Of a stretch of 33,386 bases of DNA, positions 1 to 7,711 are shown in pieces. Origin of the DNA: Thalassobacillus sp. CUG 92003 (GTDB lineage: Bacteria; Bacillota; Bacilli; Bacillales; Halobacillaceae); the NCBI RefSeq assembly GCF_013618635.1, contig NZ_JABLSJ010000020.1:1-33386 (forward strand). The letters run 5' to 3'. Numbering within the stretch: position 1 is the stretch's first letter; every line of letters starts with the position of its first letter. A program made the position numbers and the translations under genes. The notes beneath the pieces are model-generated. The model made no database searches and was not told the origin of the DNA. It was given only the letters and a program-made list of their open reading frames with translations.

Positions 1-13
1 GACGTTCAATCAT
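1..13 (-). CDS. Possible 5' end of the next gene (partial)
   Basis: On the minus strand an ATG at 13-11 follows a GAGGG-type ribosome binding site with a 6-nt spacer, and reads M-I-E-R before the window ends. Too little is visible to name it. The 192-bp gap behind the thioesterase gene could hold its own promoter. By context this would be a good place for the ring hydroxylase or the regulator that the aromatic cluster needs but that is not seen in the window. This is inference; the start itself is only moderately supported. Confidence 0.35.
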
Positions 14-205
14 CCGAATCCCTCACTTTTATGTATTGGGTTCAGTGTACAAGAAAACCGCAAACTTTTCTCGGGATTAGAGAAAAATTCGCGATTTTAG
101 AATAAGAGGGACTTTTTCAGTGGCCTCATAGGAATGGTTCGGGTCTCATTGTTTTTTGCAGGTACCGCTCTCTCTTTTCGAGTGCCACGGCCCTTCTAGG
201 TTTCC

Positions 206-607
206 TTATTTTAATAAAACTTCCTTAATATGCTCTGGCATAGGAACAGCTTTTGGTCTATCACCAGTAGTCGAAGTCCATGCTCTTAATTCATAACCTT
301 CTGCCACTGACTGCTCCCCCTTCATAAAGTGATGTTCTACTCGGAAGACTTTATTATTCACTTCTTTTACTTCTGAATGAATACTTACTTTGTCTTCAAA
401 GAACAGCGGTTTTTTAAACTGGCAGAATGCTTCTAATAAAGGGGTGATTATCTGTTCTTCTAATTGAAGTCTGGAGACGCGGAACCCTGCAGCTTCAAAC
501 AATTCATGGGTAGATTGATCCTGCCATTTATAGAAGTTAGGATAAAAAACGATACCCGCCGCATCCGTGTCCCCAAATCTTACCTTGATATCATAAATAT
601 GCTCCAC
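206..607 (-). CDS. Hotdog acyl-CoA thioesterase, 4HBT family (probable gentisyl/hydroxybenzoyl-CoA thioesterase)
   Basis: A 133-residue single hotdog domain of the 4-hydroxybenzoyl-CoA thioesterase/YbgC group. Residues 11-25 (FGDTDAAGIVFYPNF) match the family active-site segment, with Asp15 in the position of the catalytic aspartate of Pseudomonas 4HBT. The start is GTG at 607, chosen because AGGAGG lies 8 nt upstream; no ATG fits. It is the third gene after the gentisate dioxygenase and FAH hydrolase genes, with 12 bp between it and the latter. Family knowledge: such enzymes release free aromatic acids from their CoA thioesters. Inference: together with the acyl-CoA ligase at 12034-13617 it supports a CoA-thioester route that delivers gentisate to the dioxygenase. 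The exact acyl group cannot be read from sequence; a general YbgC-like role is the alternative. Confidence 0.85.
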   Translation of the reverse strand: MEHIYDIKVRFGDTDAAGIVFYPNFYKWQDQSTHELFEAAGFRVSRLQLEEQIITPLLEAFCQFKKPLFFEDKVSIHSEVKEVNNKVFRVEHHFMKGEQSVAEGYELRAWTSTTGDRPKAVPMPEHIKEVLLK

Positions 608-619
608 TTGGCCTACCTC

Positions 620-1468
620 CTATTTCTGATAACCTGCTATTACCGGTACTGTGAATTCCCCAACATCCTGAACGTGGATTTTGACATTATCCCCTTCTTG
701 AATGGGCCCAACGCCTTCAGGTGTACCAGTAGCAATGATATCTCCAGGGTAAACCGTCATATTTTGGGTTACGGCTTCCAGACATTTATTGCAATCATAA
801 ATCAAATGTCTCGTATTCCCATCCTGACGAAGCTCATCATTCACCCATAACTTGAAATCCAATTTGTTCGGGTCGTCTATTTCGTCAGATGTAACGAGAT
901 AGGGTCCAATCGGTGTAAAGGTATCAAAGGATTTTCTCCAGGAGCGTTCTTCGTTACCTCTAACGGAAATATCTAATAGAGCAAAGTATCCAAATATATA
1001 ATCCTCGGCTTCTGATGTCTTGATATTACGGCCCTTTTTCCCGACGACAAAGCCCAACTCAGCTTCATGGTCTGTCCGACTGCCTTCCATGGGAAGCACT
1101 ATAGGATCTGAGGGACCAGAAAGGGAAGAAGGAGATTTGAGAAACAGCTGGATGTCTTTAATCGTGCGTGGAGCGTTGTTAAACTGCTGATTCATCTCTT
1201 CCTGGTGCTTCAAGTAATTAACCGGAGCAGCCCAGATTTTGCCGGTGGCAGGGACAGGGGCCTGAAGCTTTACCTCGGATAACGAATAAGCGTCCTCTGA
1301 TTGTTTCATCGATTCCAATTCCTCTTTATTTGTTTCGTAGTATTCCATCAGTTGAACAAAGGAATCAAAAGGCTTCGTCTTATCCCACTTAACATTTTCA
1401 GTGATATCCACAATTCTTTCCTTATCTACAATACCGATTTGGTTATCATTAAATATAGCTAACTTCAC
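620..1468 (-). CDS. Fumarylacetoacetate hydrolase family protein (probable maleylpyruvate/fumarylpyruvate hydrolase)
   Basis: A 282-residue FAH-fold hydrolase. Metal ligands are recognisable as Glu135 and Glu137 in HEAELGF and Asp166 in LLDISVRG, followed by the family segments FDTFTPIGPYL and ATGTPEGVGP. The start is taken as GTG at 1468 because GGGAGG lies 7 nt upstream; the in-frame ATG at 1495 would place that ribosome binding site inside the gene. It is cotranscribed behind the gentisate dioxygenase. Family knowledge: members hydrolyse C-C bonds in acylpyruvates, the last step of gentisate breakdown (giving pyruvate and fumarate or maleate). No maleylpyruvate isomerase is seen in the window, so either direct maleylpyruvate hydrolysis or an isomerase encoded elsewhere is implied. 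The substrate is inferred from context. Confidence 0.87.
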   Translation of the reverse strand: MKLAIFNDNQIGIVDKERIVDITENVKWDKTKPFDSFVQLMEYYETNKEELESMKQSEDAYSLSEVKLQAPVPATGKIWAAPVNYLKHQEEMNQQFNNAPRTIKDIQLFLKSPSSLSGPSDPIVLPMEGSRTDHEAELGFVVGKKGRNIKTSEAEDYIFGYFALLDISVRGNEERSWRKSFDTFTPIGPYLVTSDEIDDPNKLDFKLWVNDELRQDGNTRHLIYDCNKCLEAVTQNMTVYPGDIIATGTPEGVGPIQEGDNVKIHVQDVGEFTVPVIAGYQK

Positions 1469-1529
1469 TGGTTTTCCTCCCTGTGATATGGCCATGGATT
1501 TTTCAATAGCTCGGGATTCTCAATTTTGT

Positions 1530-2663
1530 TTACTTTGTTTTCACCGTCTCATCTACAGGTTCGAATACTTTCTCAATTTTTTGCTGTCCATCATTGTCGG
1601 AATAAGTCTCTCCGAACTCTAAATCCAGTTTTTCCATAACTGGCTTATCATTGATTGAAAATAAATAAGCATCTTCGGCCCCTTCATTTACATGTTCATG
1701 CCAGCTCCAAGGTGGAAGGATAAAGAAATCTCCTTTGGACCATTCGAATTTCTGGCCATCAATCACTGTATATCCTTCTCCCTCTAAAACATGATAGATA
1801 GCACTATGGACGTGTCTATGGGCTTTTGTGTGCTGGTCAGGGACAAGCTTCTGCATCATCGTACCAATCCTCGCATCTGCAGGTCCGCCTGTTGTAGGGT
1901 TGATGTATTCGATGGCATAAGCATCGAAAGGGTTTTCGTTATCCGGTGACTCGCTCAACTTATCTAATTCATAGCTCGCACGCTCCCATGTATAATTGAA
2001 AATTGGAGAAGGGTAGCCAGGTTCCTGCTTTTCTCCGATGGGCGCAAACGCTCCGCCAGACAGTTTCTTAGTAGAGTAATTCTCCGGTGGTTCCTCTGGA
2101 TAGAAGTCTCCTTCATATGGTTCAAAGTAAGAAGCAGCCAGGGTTCTGACAAGTCCTACATCCAGGCCATCCATCCAGAACATCGGCTCCGTTCCCTCAT
2201 GTTTATGTTCGTGCCATGTCCATGCCGGAGTAAGAATCATATCTCCTCGCGACATATAAGACCGTTCCCCATTAACAGCTGTGTAAGCCCCGTCACCTTC
2301 AATAATGAATCGTACCGCTGTTTGCGAATGATGATGGGATGGCGCCATTTCGCCAGGAAGCAATAATTGTATTCCAACGTAAAGGGTGTGGGTGCCATAT
2401 CCGACCAGCCCTCGCTCCATCAGGCTCGGGTTCTGCAAATAAACGACACGTCTCTCTGCATCTTTTCCAGGTTCGAGGATGTCACCTGCTTGTAATGCAT
2501 AGTTACGGAGTGCCTCCCATTTCCACAAATAAGGCTCTACATCATGCACAGGTTCCTTGGTAACCATATGGCCCAGGTCATACCAGAGTGGCCCTATAGA
2601 ATCTTTCTTCATATCTTCATAATACTTTTTGATTTCCGCTTCACTAAGAACATTTTTCCCCAT
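1530..2663 (-). CDS. Gentisate 1,2-dioxygenase (bicupin, Fe-dependent)
   Basis: A 377-residue two-cupin protein of normal length for gentisate dioxygenases. The N-terminal cupin has the iron-binding H-x-H at His110/His112 (MAPSHHHSQTAVRFIIEG) and a third histidine at His151 (TPAWTWHEH). A second cupin near residues 275-345 repeats the pattern (AHRHVHSAIYHVLEG, PPWSWHEH). The ATG start has AAAGGAG 9 nt upstream. Family knowledge: these cytoplasmic enzymes open gentisate (2,5-dihydroxybenzoate) to maleylpyruvate; close relatives cleave salicylate or 1-hydroxy-2-naphthoate, which is the main alternative. It heads an operon with the FAH hydrolase and thioesterase and is preceded by a good sigma-A promoter with a palindromic operator shared with the ligase gene. 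Confidence 0.9.
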   Translation of the reverse strand: MGKNVLSEAEIKKYYEDMKKDSIGPLWYDLGHMVTKEPVHDVEPYLWKWEALRNYALQAGDILEPGKDAERRVVYLQNPSLMERGLVGYGTHTLYVGIQLLLPGEMAPSHHHSQTAVRFIIEGDGAYTAVNGERSYMSRGDMILTPAWTWHEHKHEGTEPMFWMDGLDVGLVRTLAASYFEPYEGDFYPEEPPENYSTKKLSGGAFAPIGEKQEPGYPSPIFNYTWERASYELDKLSESPDNENPFDAYAIEYINPTTGGPADARIGTMMQKLVPDQHTKAHRHVHSAIYHVLEGEGYTVIDGQKFEWSKGDFFILPPWSWHEHVNEGAEDAYLFSINDKPVMEKLDLEFGETYSDNDGQQKIEKVFEPVDETVKTK

Positions 2664-2702
2664 CTTTAAACACTCCTTTAGGTAGGTTAGATAATTAAAA
2701 AC

Positions 2703-2725
2703 TAATATAGTGAACTAAGTTATCT
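2703..2725. promoter_or_regulatory. Putative operator of the gentisate operon, shared with the ligase gene
   Basis: The quasi-palindrome with core AACTAAGTT, extended as GAACTAAGTTATCT, begins 7 bp downstream of the -10 box of the gentisate operon. The same sequence in reverse orientation lies at 13697-13717, immediately downstream of the promoter of the acyl-CoA ligase gene. Its position just past the -10 box suits a repressor. The LysR regulator in this window binds a different type of site, so a separate MarR-, GntR- or PadR-like repressor encoded elsewhere is inferred. Confidence 0.6.
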
Positions 2726-2732
2726 AATTATG

Positions 2733-2761
2733 ATAATACATGATATTTTTTGAAATTTCAA
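2733..2761 (-). promoter_or_regulatory. Sigma-A-type promoter of the gentisate operon
   Basis: The minus strand reads TTGAAA (2761-2756), a 17-bp spacer, then TATTAT (2738-2733). Transcription would start about 60 bp before the dioxygenase ATG. The palindromic site at 2703-2725 would overlap or directly follow the start point. Confidence 0.6.
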
Positions 2762-2784
2762 TCCTTTTAGAAATATCTGCACAA

Positions 2785-2814
2785 TAAAAAGTGACTTCCC
2801 GTTGAAGAAGTCAC
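2785..2814 (-). terminator. Rho-independent terminator of the decarboxylase-TRAP-dehydrogenase operon
   Basis: On the minus strand an 8-bp stem GTGACTTC/GAAGTCAC with an 8-nt loop is followed by TTTTTAT. It lies 9 bp behind the stop codon of the ketopantoate-reductase-family gene and separates that operon from the gentisate operon. Confidence 0.85.
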
Positions 2815-2823
2815 CTACTATCG

Positions 2824-3780
2824 TTATCTCACCTGTGAATTTTCGGAGGTGCATTTTTTCTTTGCGCTTTCCTCTAACATACGTATCAGTTGGTAAACAA
2901 ATAAATGACTAGGAACAAAAAGGCCATGTTTCTCTGCCTTCTGGACGATTGCACCATTCAAATAGTCAATTTCTGTCTTTCTTCCTCTTAATATATCCTG
3001 ATACATTGAAGACATATGTGAACCAGACATCGACGGATCAAACACAGTTTTAATGGTATGCTTAATTTCATCAAAATTTAATCCGATGCCTTCCGCCGCC
3101 GCTACAGGAAGTGCCTCTTTAATCATTCCATCAATAAGAATATCAATTTCTTTATAGCTTCCTATTTCCGAGACGCTTGATTCCAATAGGGTACATAAGG
3201 GATTAAGTACCGAATTGAATATCGCTTTTTTCCAGATACTCTTCATCACATCGTTCGAGAGGGAAGCGTGTATCCCGGAATAATTGAATGTATCCACCAA
3301 TTCATTTGCTTCTGGGGTTTCCTCGTTATCTATGTGCATGATCTCTGTAACGCCGGAACCAAAAGCCTCCATTCTGCCTGGTGCAGTCATCCTTGCAGCG
3401 AAAGTCGTAACACCAGCATAGATGCTTTTTCTTGGAATAAAACGTTCCAGAACCTCTATATTTCCAAGTCCATTTTGAAGGGTAAGTACTTTCGTCTTTT
3501 TCTTAATGAGATGCCGGCATTTTTTTAGCATGCGCTCGGTCTCCATGGCTTTAGTCAATAAAATTAGAAGGTCATATTCCCCGTTGTGGGTTTCCGGAAA
3601 AGAGGCGGGAAGATGGATCACCTCTTTTCCTGCTTCATTAGTTACCTCGAGGCCATATTGTTGAATAAAATTCATATGTTCTTTCCATTCGTCTACTAGC
3701 ACTACTTGATTCCCAGCTTGAAACAGCATCGATCCAAAACGGCCTCCCATTGCGCCTGCCCCTGCAATGACAATATTCAT
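2824..3780 (-). CDS. Ketopantoate reductase-family NAD(P)-dependent dehydrogenase (probable D-2-hydroxyacid/D-mandelate dehydrogenase)
   Basis: A 318-residue protein with an N-terminal Rossmann motif GAGAMG (residues 7-12) and the all-helical ApbA/PanE C-terminal domain. The catalytic lysine and its partner asparagine are recognisable as Lys185 and Asn189 in WKKAIFNSVLNPL, and the family glutamate as Glu270 in RGRKTEIDYLNG. AGGAGGG lies 4 nt before the ATG, and the start overlaps the previous stop as ATGA. Family knowledge: besides ketopantoate reductase proper (PanE), this fold includes the D-mandelate dehydrogenases of Enterococcus. Inference: in an operon with an arylglyoxylate-type decarboxylase and a TRAP importer, with no pantothenate genes near, oxidation of the D-isomer of an aromatic 2-hydroxyacid fits better than vitamin synthesis. 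Confidence 0.85.
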   Translation of the reverse strand: MNIVIAGAGAMGGRFGSMLFQAGNQVVLVDEWKEHMNFIQQYGLEVTNEAGKEVIHLPASFPETHNGEYDLLILLTKAMETERMLKKCRHLIKKKTKVLTLQNGLGNIEVLERFIPRKSIYAGVTTFAARMTAPGRMEAFGSGVTEIMHIDNEETPEANELVDTFNYSGIHASLSNDVMKSIWKKAIFNSVLNPLCTLLESSVSEIGSYKEIDILIDGMIKEALPVAAAEGIGLNFDEIKHTIKTVFDPSMSGSHMSSMYQDILRGRKTEIDYLNGAIVQKAEKHGLFVPSHLFVYQLIRMLEESAKKKCTSENSQVR

Positions 3781-4709
3781 AGCACCCTCCTTTTTCGAAT
3801 AGGAATAGATTTATCGATCATATCCCGGACCGCATCTGACGAGGAATGAAAGGCTTGACGTTCTTCCGTACTCAAAGCCCATTCCTGTATGGATTGGATA
3901 CCATTTTTGTTGATTGATATTGGCACACCAAGACTTACCTCACTGACGCTATAATTTCCATCCAACACAGCGGATGCTATTATTTCAGAGCATTTTTCCT
4001 CCAATAAGTGATCGATAACAGAGCTGATTCCGATTGCGGTTGTCCATCCGGTCGTCCGGTTAATGTTCCATTCATTGAATTCCTTAAACCATCCTTTTAA
4101 CTTATCATGAACATTCTTTTGCTCTTGTTCTGAAAGAGATAACGGATCTCTATTCAACAAAACCTGGCTGAAAATCGGAACTTGCGTATTTCCATGTTCT
4201 CCAAGAACTGGCGTAAACAGCTGGTCATTTTTTTTAAGGTCCAATACCTGGCGAATTGCCCATTCAAATCGGTACGTATCATTCATCGTATAACCAATTA
4301 ACTGATGAGGGGAAAACTGAAATTCTTTATACATGTAATAATTCAATACGTCGACCGGGTTGGATGCTGTCACTATCAAAGCATCCGGAGCATACTTTTT
4401 TATGCCAGCTCCAAAATACTTGAAAAGTTTCAGGTTCTCTTCCAGGAATGCATTCCTGGAAGAGATATTATTTCGATTCGGAGTACCGGCAGTAATGATC
4501 ACAATCTCAGAGTCTTTTAAATCATCATAAGAACCGGCATATATTGTGTGGGCTGGAAATGCGTTTTGAAAATCCATGATATGGTTCATTAATAGCGGGC
4601 GGTTAATGTCTATCAGGCATAACTCAGATATATGTACCTTTTTGGCAAGTTGAAAAGCAGTAGCTGAACCTAGTGTCCCCGCCCCTCCTATAATCGTAAT
4701 TTTAGCCAT
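3777..4709 (-). CDS. Lactate/malate dehydrogenase-family protein (probable L-2-hydroxyacid dehydrogenase)
   Basis: A 310-residue LDH/MDH-fold enzyme. Visible are the nucleotide-binding GGAGTLGSA near residue 8, SNPVDVLNY near 117, the Asp144/Arg147 pair in NDTYRFEW, and the catalytic histidine His172 in LGEHGNTQVP. The substrate loop reads TAGTPNRNNISSR: the arginine of the mobile loop is kept, but the usual Q-K-P-G (lactate) or R-K-P-G (malate) pattern is missing, so the substrate is probably not lactate or malate. The start is ATG at 4709; a GTG at 4712 is an alternative. It overlaps the following KPR-family gene as ATGA. Inference: it oxidises the L-enantiomer of the same aromatic hydroxyacid that the KPR-family enzyme handles in D form. 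Confidence 0.85.
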   Translation of the reverse strand: MAKITIIGGAGTLGSATAFQLAKKVHISELCLIDINRPLLMNHIMDFQNAFPAHTIYAGSYDDLKDSEIVIITAGTPNRNNISSRNAFLEENLKLFKYFGAGIKKYAPDALIVTASNPVDVLNYYMYKEFQFSPHQLIGYTMNDTYRFEWAIRQVLDLKKNDQLFTPVLGEHGNTQVPIFSQVLLNRDPLSLSEQEQKNVHDKLKGWFKEFNEWNINRTTGWTTAIGISSVIDHLLEEKCSEIIASAVLDGNYSVSEVSLGVPISINKNGIQSIQEWALSTEERQAFHSSSDAVRDMIDKSIPIRKRRVL

Positions 4710-4743
4710 CACTGACTTCCCCTTTCCTTTTGATCGAATGGTG

Positions 4744-6009
4744 CTACCATAATGGGAACATTACCGTATAAGGGAAATAGGTAACGATAAGCAACGCAAC
4801 TACTAAAGCACCTATAGAAAATAGGGAACGGGAGGATAATTGGACTAACGGTACTTTAGTTGTATCCGTCGTCACCAGTAAGGTGCCTCCAAACGGCGGT
4901 GTGCACATACCGATTGCTGTATTGATGATCACTACTATACCGAAGAAAACAGGGTCAATATTCAGTGCGTCAATGACCGGCAAAAACATTGGAACCACTA
5001 TGACCAGAATCGCGATAGTGTCCAAGAACATTCCAAAGATCAATAAAATGATATTAATGATCAGCAAAATGAATACCGGATTATCAGACATAGATAAAAA
5101 TCCAGATACTAGCATGCTTGGAATGTTTTCATAAGCGAGAATAAACGCGAATAAGGAGGCATTAGTAATAATGAACATAATGGTGGCGGTCGTTTTGGCT
5201 GAATCAAAAAATACGGTAATCAATTGCTTGAAGGATAACTCTCGATACATGAACATCCCGATTATAACCGCATAAATCACTGCAGCAACCCCTGATTCTG
5301 TTGGGGTGAAAATGCCTGAAAATACACCTCCAATTAGAATGACCGGGGTCCCAAGCGCCCACAAAGCTCGAAACAGGGAAGTACCAAACTCTTTTATTTG
5401 AAATGGCTCTCCGGTTCCTTTGTAATCTTTTTTCTTTGAGATGAAATACGTGACGATAAGTAAGGCGCTTCCGACTATGATTCCAGCTGGAATTCCTGCT
5501 GTATATAGATCAGAGATAGAAGAACCCGAAAGACTTCCATATATAATCAAGGTTACACTTGGAGGGATGATGACTCCCATTGGACTGGCTGTCGAAACCA
5601 CAGATGCAGCAAAATCATGATCATACCCTTTTTTCACCATAGCGGGAACCATAAGCGTACTAAGTGCTGCAGCGGTTGCTACCGCGCTTCCGGAAATCGC
5701 CGCAAAAAACATACACCCTAGTATCGTTACAAGAGCCAGTCCCCCCGTACTTCGTCCTATAAAGGAATTCGCAAGGTCAATCATCCGCTGAGCCAGACCA
5801 CCGGTCAGCATTATGTTACCAGCAAGGATGAAGAAAGGTATCGCCATTAATGACGACACATCAATCCCTGTAAAAAGTCTTTGGATAATAATCATCGGGG
5901 TTATATCCGCTAACATAATATAAATCATAGAAGAAAAACCGATCGTGATTCCCAGAGGCACTCCAAGCAAGAATAATAGAATTGTAATAATTAAAAAAAA
6001 TGTAACCAT
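4744..6009 (-). CDS. TRAP transporter large permease, DctM family
   Basis: A 421-residue, strongly hydrophobic protein with about 12 membrane segments and the family features GGLAQRMIDLANSFIGR near residue 70, SGSAVATAAALSTLM near 108, PPSVTLIIYG near 150 and FTPTESGVAAVIYA near 230. Length is normal for DctM. The ATG abuts the stop of the DctQ gene without a gap, which suggests translational coupling. Family knowledge: DctM forms the ion-coupled channel of a tripartite carboxylate importer in the cytoplasmic membrane. Its place between catabolic genes suggests uptake of the aromatic 2-hydroxy or 2-oxo acid that the operon degrades. Confidence 0.93.
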   Translation of the reverse strand: MVTFFLIITILLFLLGVPLGITIGFSSMIYIMLADITPMIIIQRLFTGIDVSSLMAIPFFILAGNIMLTGGLAQRMIDLANSFIGRSTGGLALVTILGCMFFAAISGSAVATAAALSTLMVPAMVKKGYDHDFAASVVSTASPMGVIIPPSVTLIIYGSLSGSSISDLYTAGIPAGIIVGSALLIVTYFISKKKDYKGTGEPFQIKEFGTSLFRALWALGTPVILIGGVFSGIFTPTESGVAAVIYAVIIGMFMYRELSFKQLITVFFDSAKTTATIMFIITNASLFAFILAYENIPSMLVSGFLSMSDNPVFILLIINIILLIFGMFLDTIAILVIVVPMFLPVIDALNIDPVFFGIVVIINTAIGMCTPPFGGTLLVTTDTTKVPLVQLSSRSLFSIGALVVALLIVTYFPYTVMFPLW

Positions 6010-6495
6010 TTATTCTTTCACCTCATTATCACTTGATGGTTTCTTTCCGATTCGGGCAATTAAATGGACGATCATAATCGCGCCTGAGACAGGCAGAATG
6101 GCATATACAACCCCCATGGACAGCCCCATGTTCGGAGATTGCTGGGGCCCTACAATATCCAGGGTATCTATTCCATATTTGACCAAAATCACGGAATAAG
6201 CCAACATGACCACCCACTTTGCAGGGGCCAGCCACCTCGATAAAGAAGGCTTCAATTCTTCAAGAACAGACACGGTTATATGACTATTATCCCGCATCGC
6301 CACAGCAGCTCCAAAAAACACAAGAGCAATCATAAGAAAGCGTGATAATTCGTCTGTCCATACATATCCGCCATTAAATACTGACCTTTCGATAATTTGA
6401 AGCGCAAGAATCGTGGTCATCACAATTAAGAAAATAGTAATGAACTTCCGTACGATCCAATCTAACCAATAGCTGATTTTGTCCAAGAGTTTCAA
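6010..6495 (-). CDS. TRAP transporter small permease, DctQ family
   Basis: A protein of about 161 residues with four predicted membrane segments; ERSVFNGGYVWTDELSRFLMI near residue 45 is the typical DctQ signature with a conserved Trp and Glu-Leu. The start is uncertain. A GTG at 6504 sits only 1 nt from the AAGGAG ribosome binding site, so the TTG at 6495 (10-nt spacing, protein beginning M-K-L-L-D-K) is preferred. It is joined directly to the DctM gene. The 111-bp gap to the upstream binding-protein gene can form a long stem, as in the second TRAP operon in this window. Confidence 0.9.
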   Translation of the reverse strand: MKLLDKISYWLDWIVRKFITIFLIVMTTILALQIIERSVFNGGYVWTDELSRFLMIALVFFGAAVAMRDNSHITVSVLEELKPSLSRWLAPAKWVVMLAYSVILVKYGIDTLDIVGPQQSPNMGLSMGVVYAILPVSGAIMIVHLIARIGKKPSSDNEVKE

Positions 6496-6530
6496 TACTG
6501 CCACACTCCTTTTTGTTGCTTGATCATAGG

Positions 6531-6600
6531 AAGGAGGTGCTTAACAGGAATCAATCATAAGCATCAAACAATGCCGTGCCATCCCGGCCGCACACTCCTT
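6531..6600 (-). other. Inverted repeat in the dctP-dctQ gap
   Basis: AAGGAGGTGC at 6531-6540 pairs with GCACACTCCTT at 6590-6600 (one bulge, loop of about 49 nt). No T-run follows, so it is not a classical terminator. An mRNA-processing or partial-attenuation element that keeps binding-protein levels above permease levels is possible but inferred. Confidence 0.3.
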
Positions 6601-6606
6601 AACCGT

Positions 6607-7686
6607 TCACTCTTCTTCTAAAGACTGGATTTTTTTTAACATTTCATTACCATATTCATCTATCCAGTCTTCATAAACAACTTCCACCTTTTCTTTAAAA
6701 GGTTCCTTGTCCACTTCGTGGACTTGCATCCCTTTTTCCTCTTTAAGGATATTTTCATACTTCTCTTCATGGACTTCATTCTCTTCATTCGTTACCTCAA
6801 TAGCTTGTTCTCCGGATTCTAAAATGGCTTTTTGCACATCTTCCGGCCAACTATCAAATCGGTCTTTACTTGCCATCAAAAACCCAAACACGAAATGAAC
6901 TCCCGTCTTGGAAACATGCTCATTCACTTCAAAGACATTCTCATCATGTACGATGTCAATCGTATTTTCCTGACCGTCAATAGCTCCCTGTTCAAGAGCA
7001 GTGTATGCATCTCCAAAATTCATACTTTGCGGGCTTGCTCCAAGTGCTTTATAAGAATCGACGTAGACAGGGCTCTCAATCACCCGAAGGGATTTGCCAT
7101 TAAAATCTCCCGGACTTTTGATTGGTCCATTGGAAGTCGTCACATGCCTAAAACCTCTTGCCATTGTTCCGAATATCTTCAAGTTCACTTCTTCCATCAA
7201 GGAACGGTACTCTTTTTCCACATCAGATCCGAGAAAGTTGTTTACATGCTCCCAATCTTTAAACAGATACGGCAAATCCAGAACAGATGCTTTTGGAGCA
7301 AAACCAGCGAGCGGAGGTCCGGAAATCATCCCCAAATCCAAGGTTCCAAATTGCATGGCCTCAAGCAGTTCTCGATCTGTCCCTAATTCCCGAAATGGAT
7401 AAATTTCTATGCGGACCTTCCCATTTGTTTTCTCTTCCACCAGCTCTTTAAATCGAACGGATGCTCGATGATAATTAGTCTTTTTAGGGGTCTGGTGCCC
7501 TAGCCGAAGCGTCAATACATCACCATCAGTCTCGGTTTTTGCAGCCGCGCTTGAAGTGTTGGCTGTCAGTGGACTAACAGGCTCTTCTGCTGCTTCTTTA
7601 TTAGGGTTGGAATACCCTCCACAAGCAGTAGCCACCAACATAATTACAAACAAAGTCATCAGGAAGGATAAGCGTCTATGCATCAT
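6607..7686 (-). CDS. TRAP transporter solute-binding lipoprotein, DctP family
   Basis: A 359-residue protein with a lipoprotein signal: MMHRR, a hydrophobic stretch, then the lipobox VATAC with Cys at residue 22. The mature part follows the DctP pattern, including TLRLGHQTPKKTNYHRASVRF near 55, GKSLRVIES with the ligand-carboxylate arginine, and YTALEQGAIDGQEN. The start is the ATG at 7686 (or 7683) behind AGGAGG. An in-frame ATG at 7848 is rejected because it would overlap the aldehyde dehydrogenase gene by about 140 bp and bury the signal peptide. Family knowledge: it captures an organic acid outside the membrane for DctQM. The ligand is inferred to be a mandelate-like or arylglyoxylate acid. 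Confidence 0.92.
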   Translation of the reverse strand: MMHRRLSFLMTLFVIMLVATACGGYSNPNKEAAEEPVSPLTANTSSAAAKTETDGDVLTLRLGHQTPKKTNYHRASVRFKELVEEKTNGKVRIEIYPFRELGTDRELLEAMQFGTLDLGMISGPPLAGFAPKASVLDLPYLFKDWEHVNNFLGSDVEKEYRSLMEEVNLKIFGTMARGFRHVTTSNGPIKSPGDFNGKSLRVIESPVYVDSYKALGASPQSMNFGDAYTALEQGAIDGQENTIDIVHDENVFEVNEHVSKTGVHFVFGFLMASKDRFDSWPEDVQKAILESGEQAIEVTNEENEVHEEKYENILKEEKGMQVHEVDKEPFKEKVEVVYEDWIDEYGNEMLKKIQSLEEE

Positions 7687-7711
7687 AATTCCTCCTATTA
7701 TTAAAGATTTC

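Noticed and set aside
110-200. Possible T-box or other leader before the left-edge gene
   Set aside because: GTGGCACT and GCGGTACC fragments are present on the minus strand, but the conserved T-box motif and specifier stem could not be assembled.
2824-3780. Naming the KPR-family gene panE
   Set aside because: No pantothenate gene is nearby and the operon is catabolic; the fold alone does not justify the symbol.
6832-7402. Plus-strand open frames of 184 and 102 codons
   Set aside because: They lie antisense to the TRAP binding-protein gene, have no ribosome binding site and no recognisable domain.
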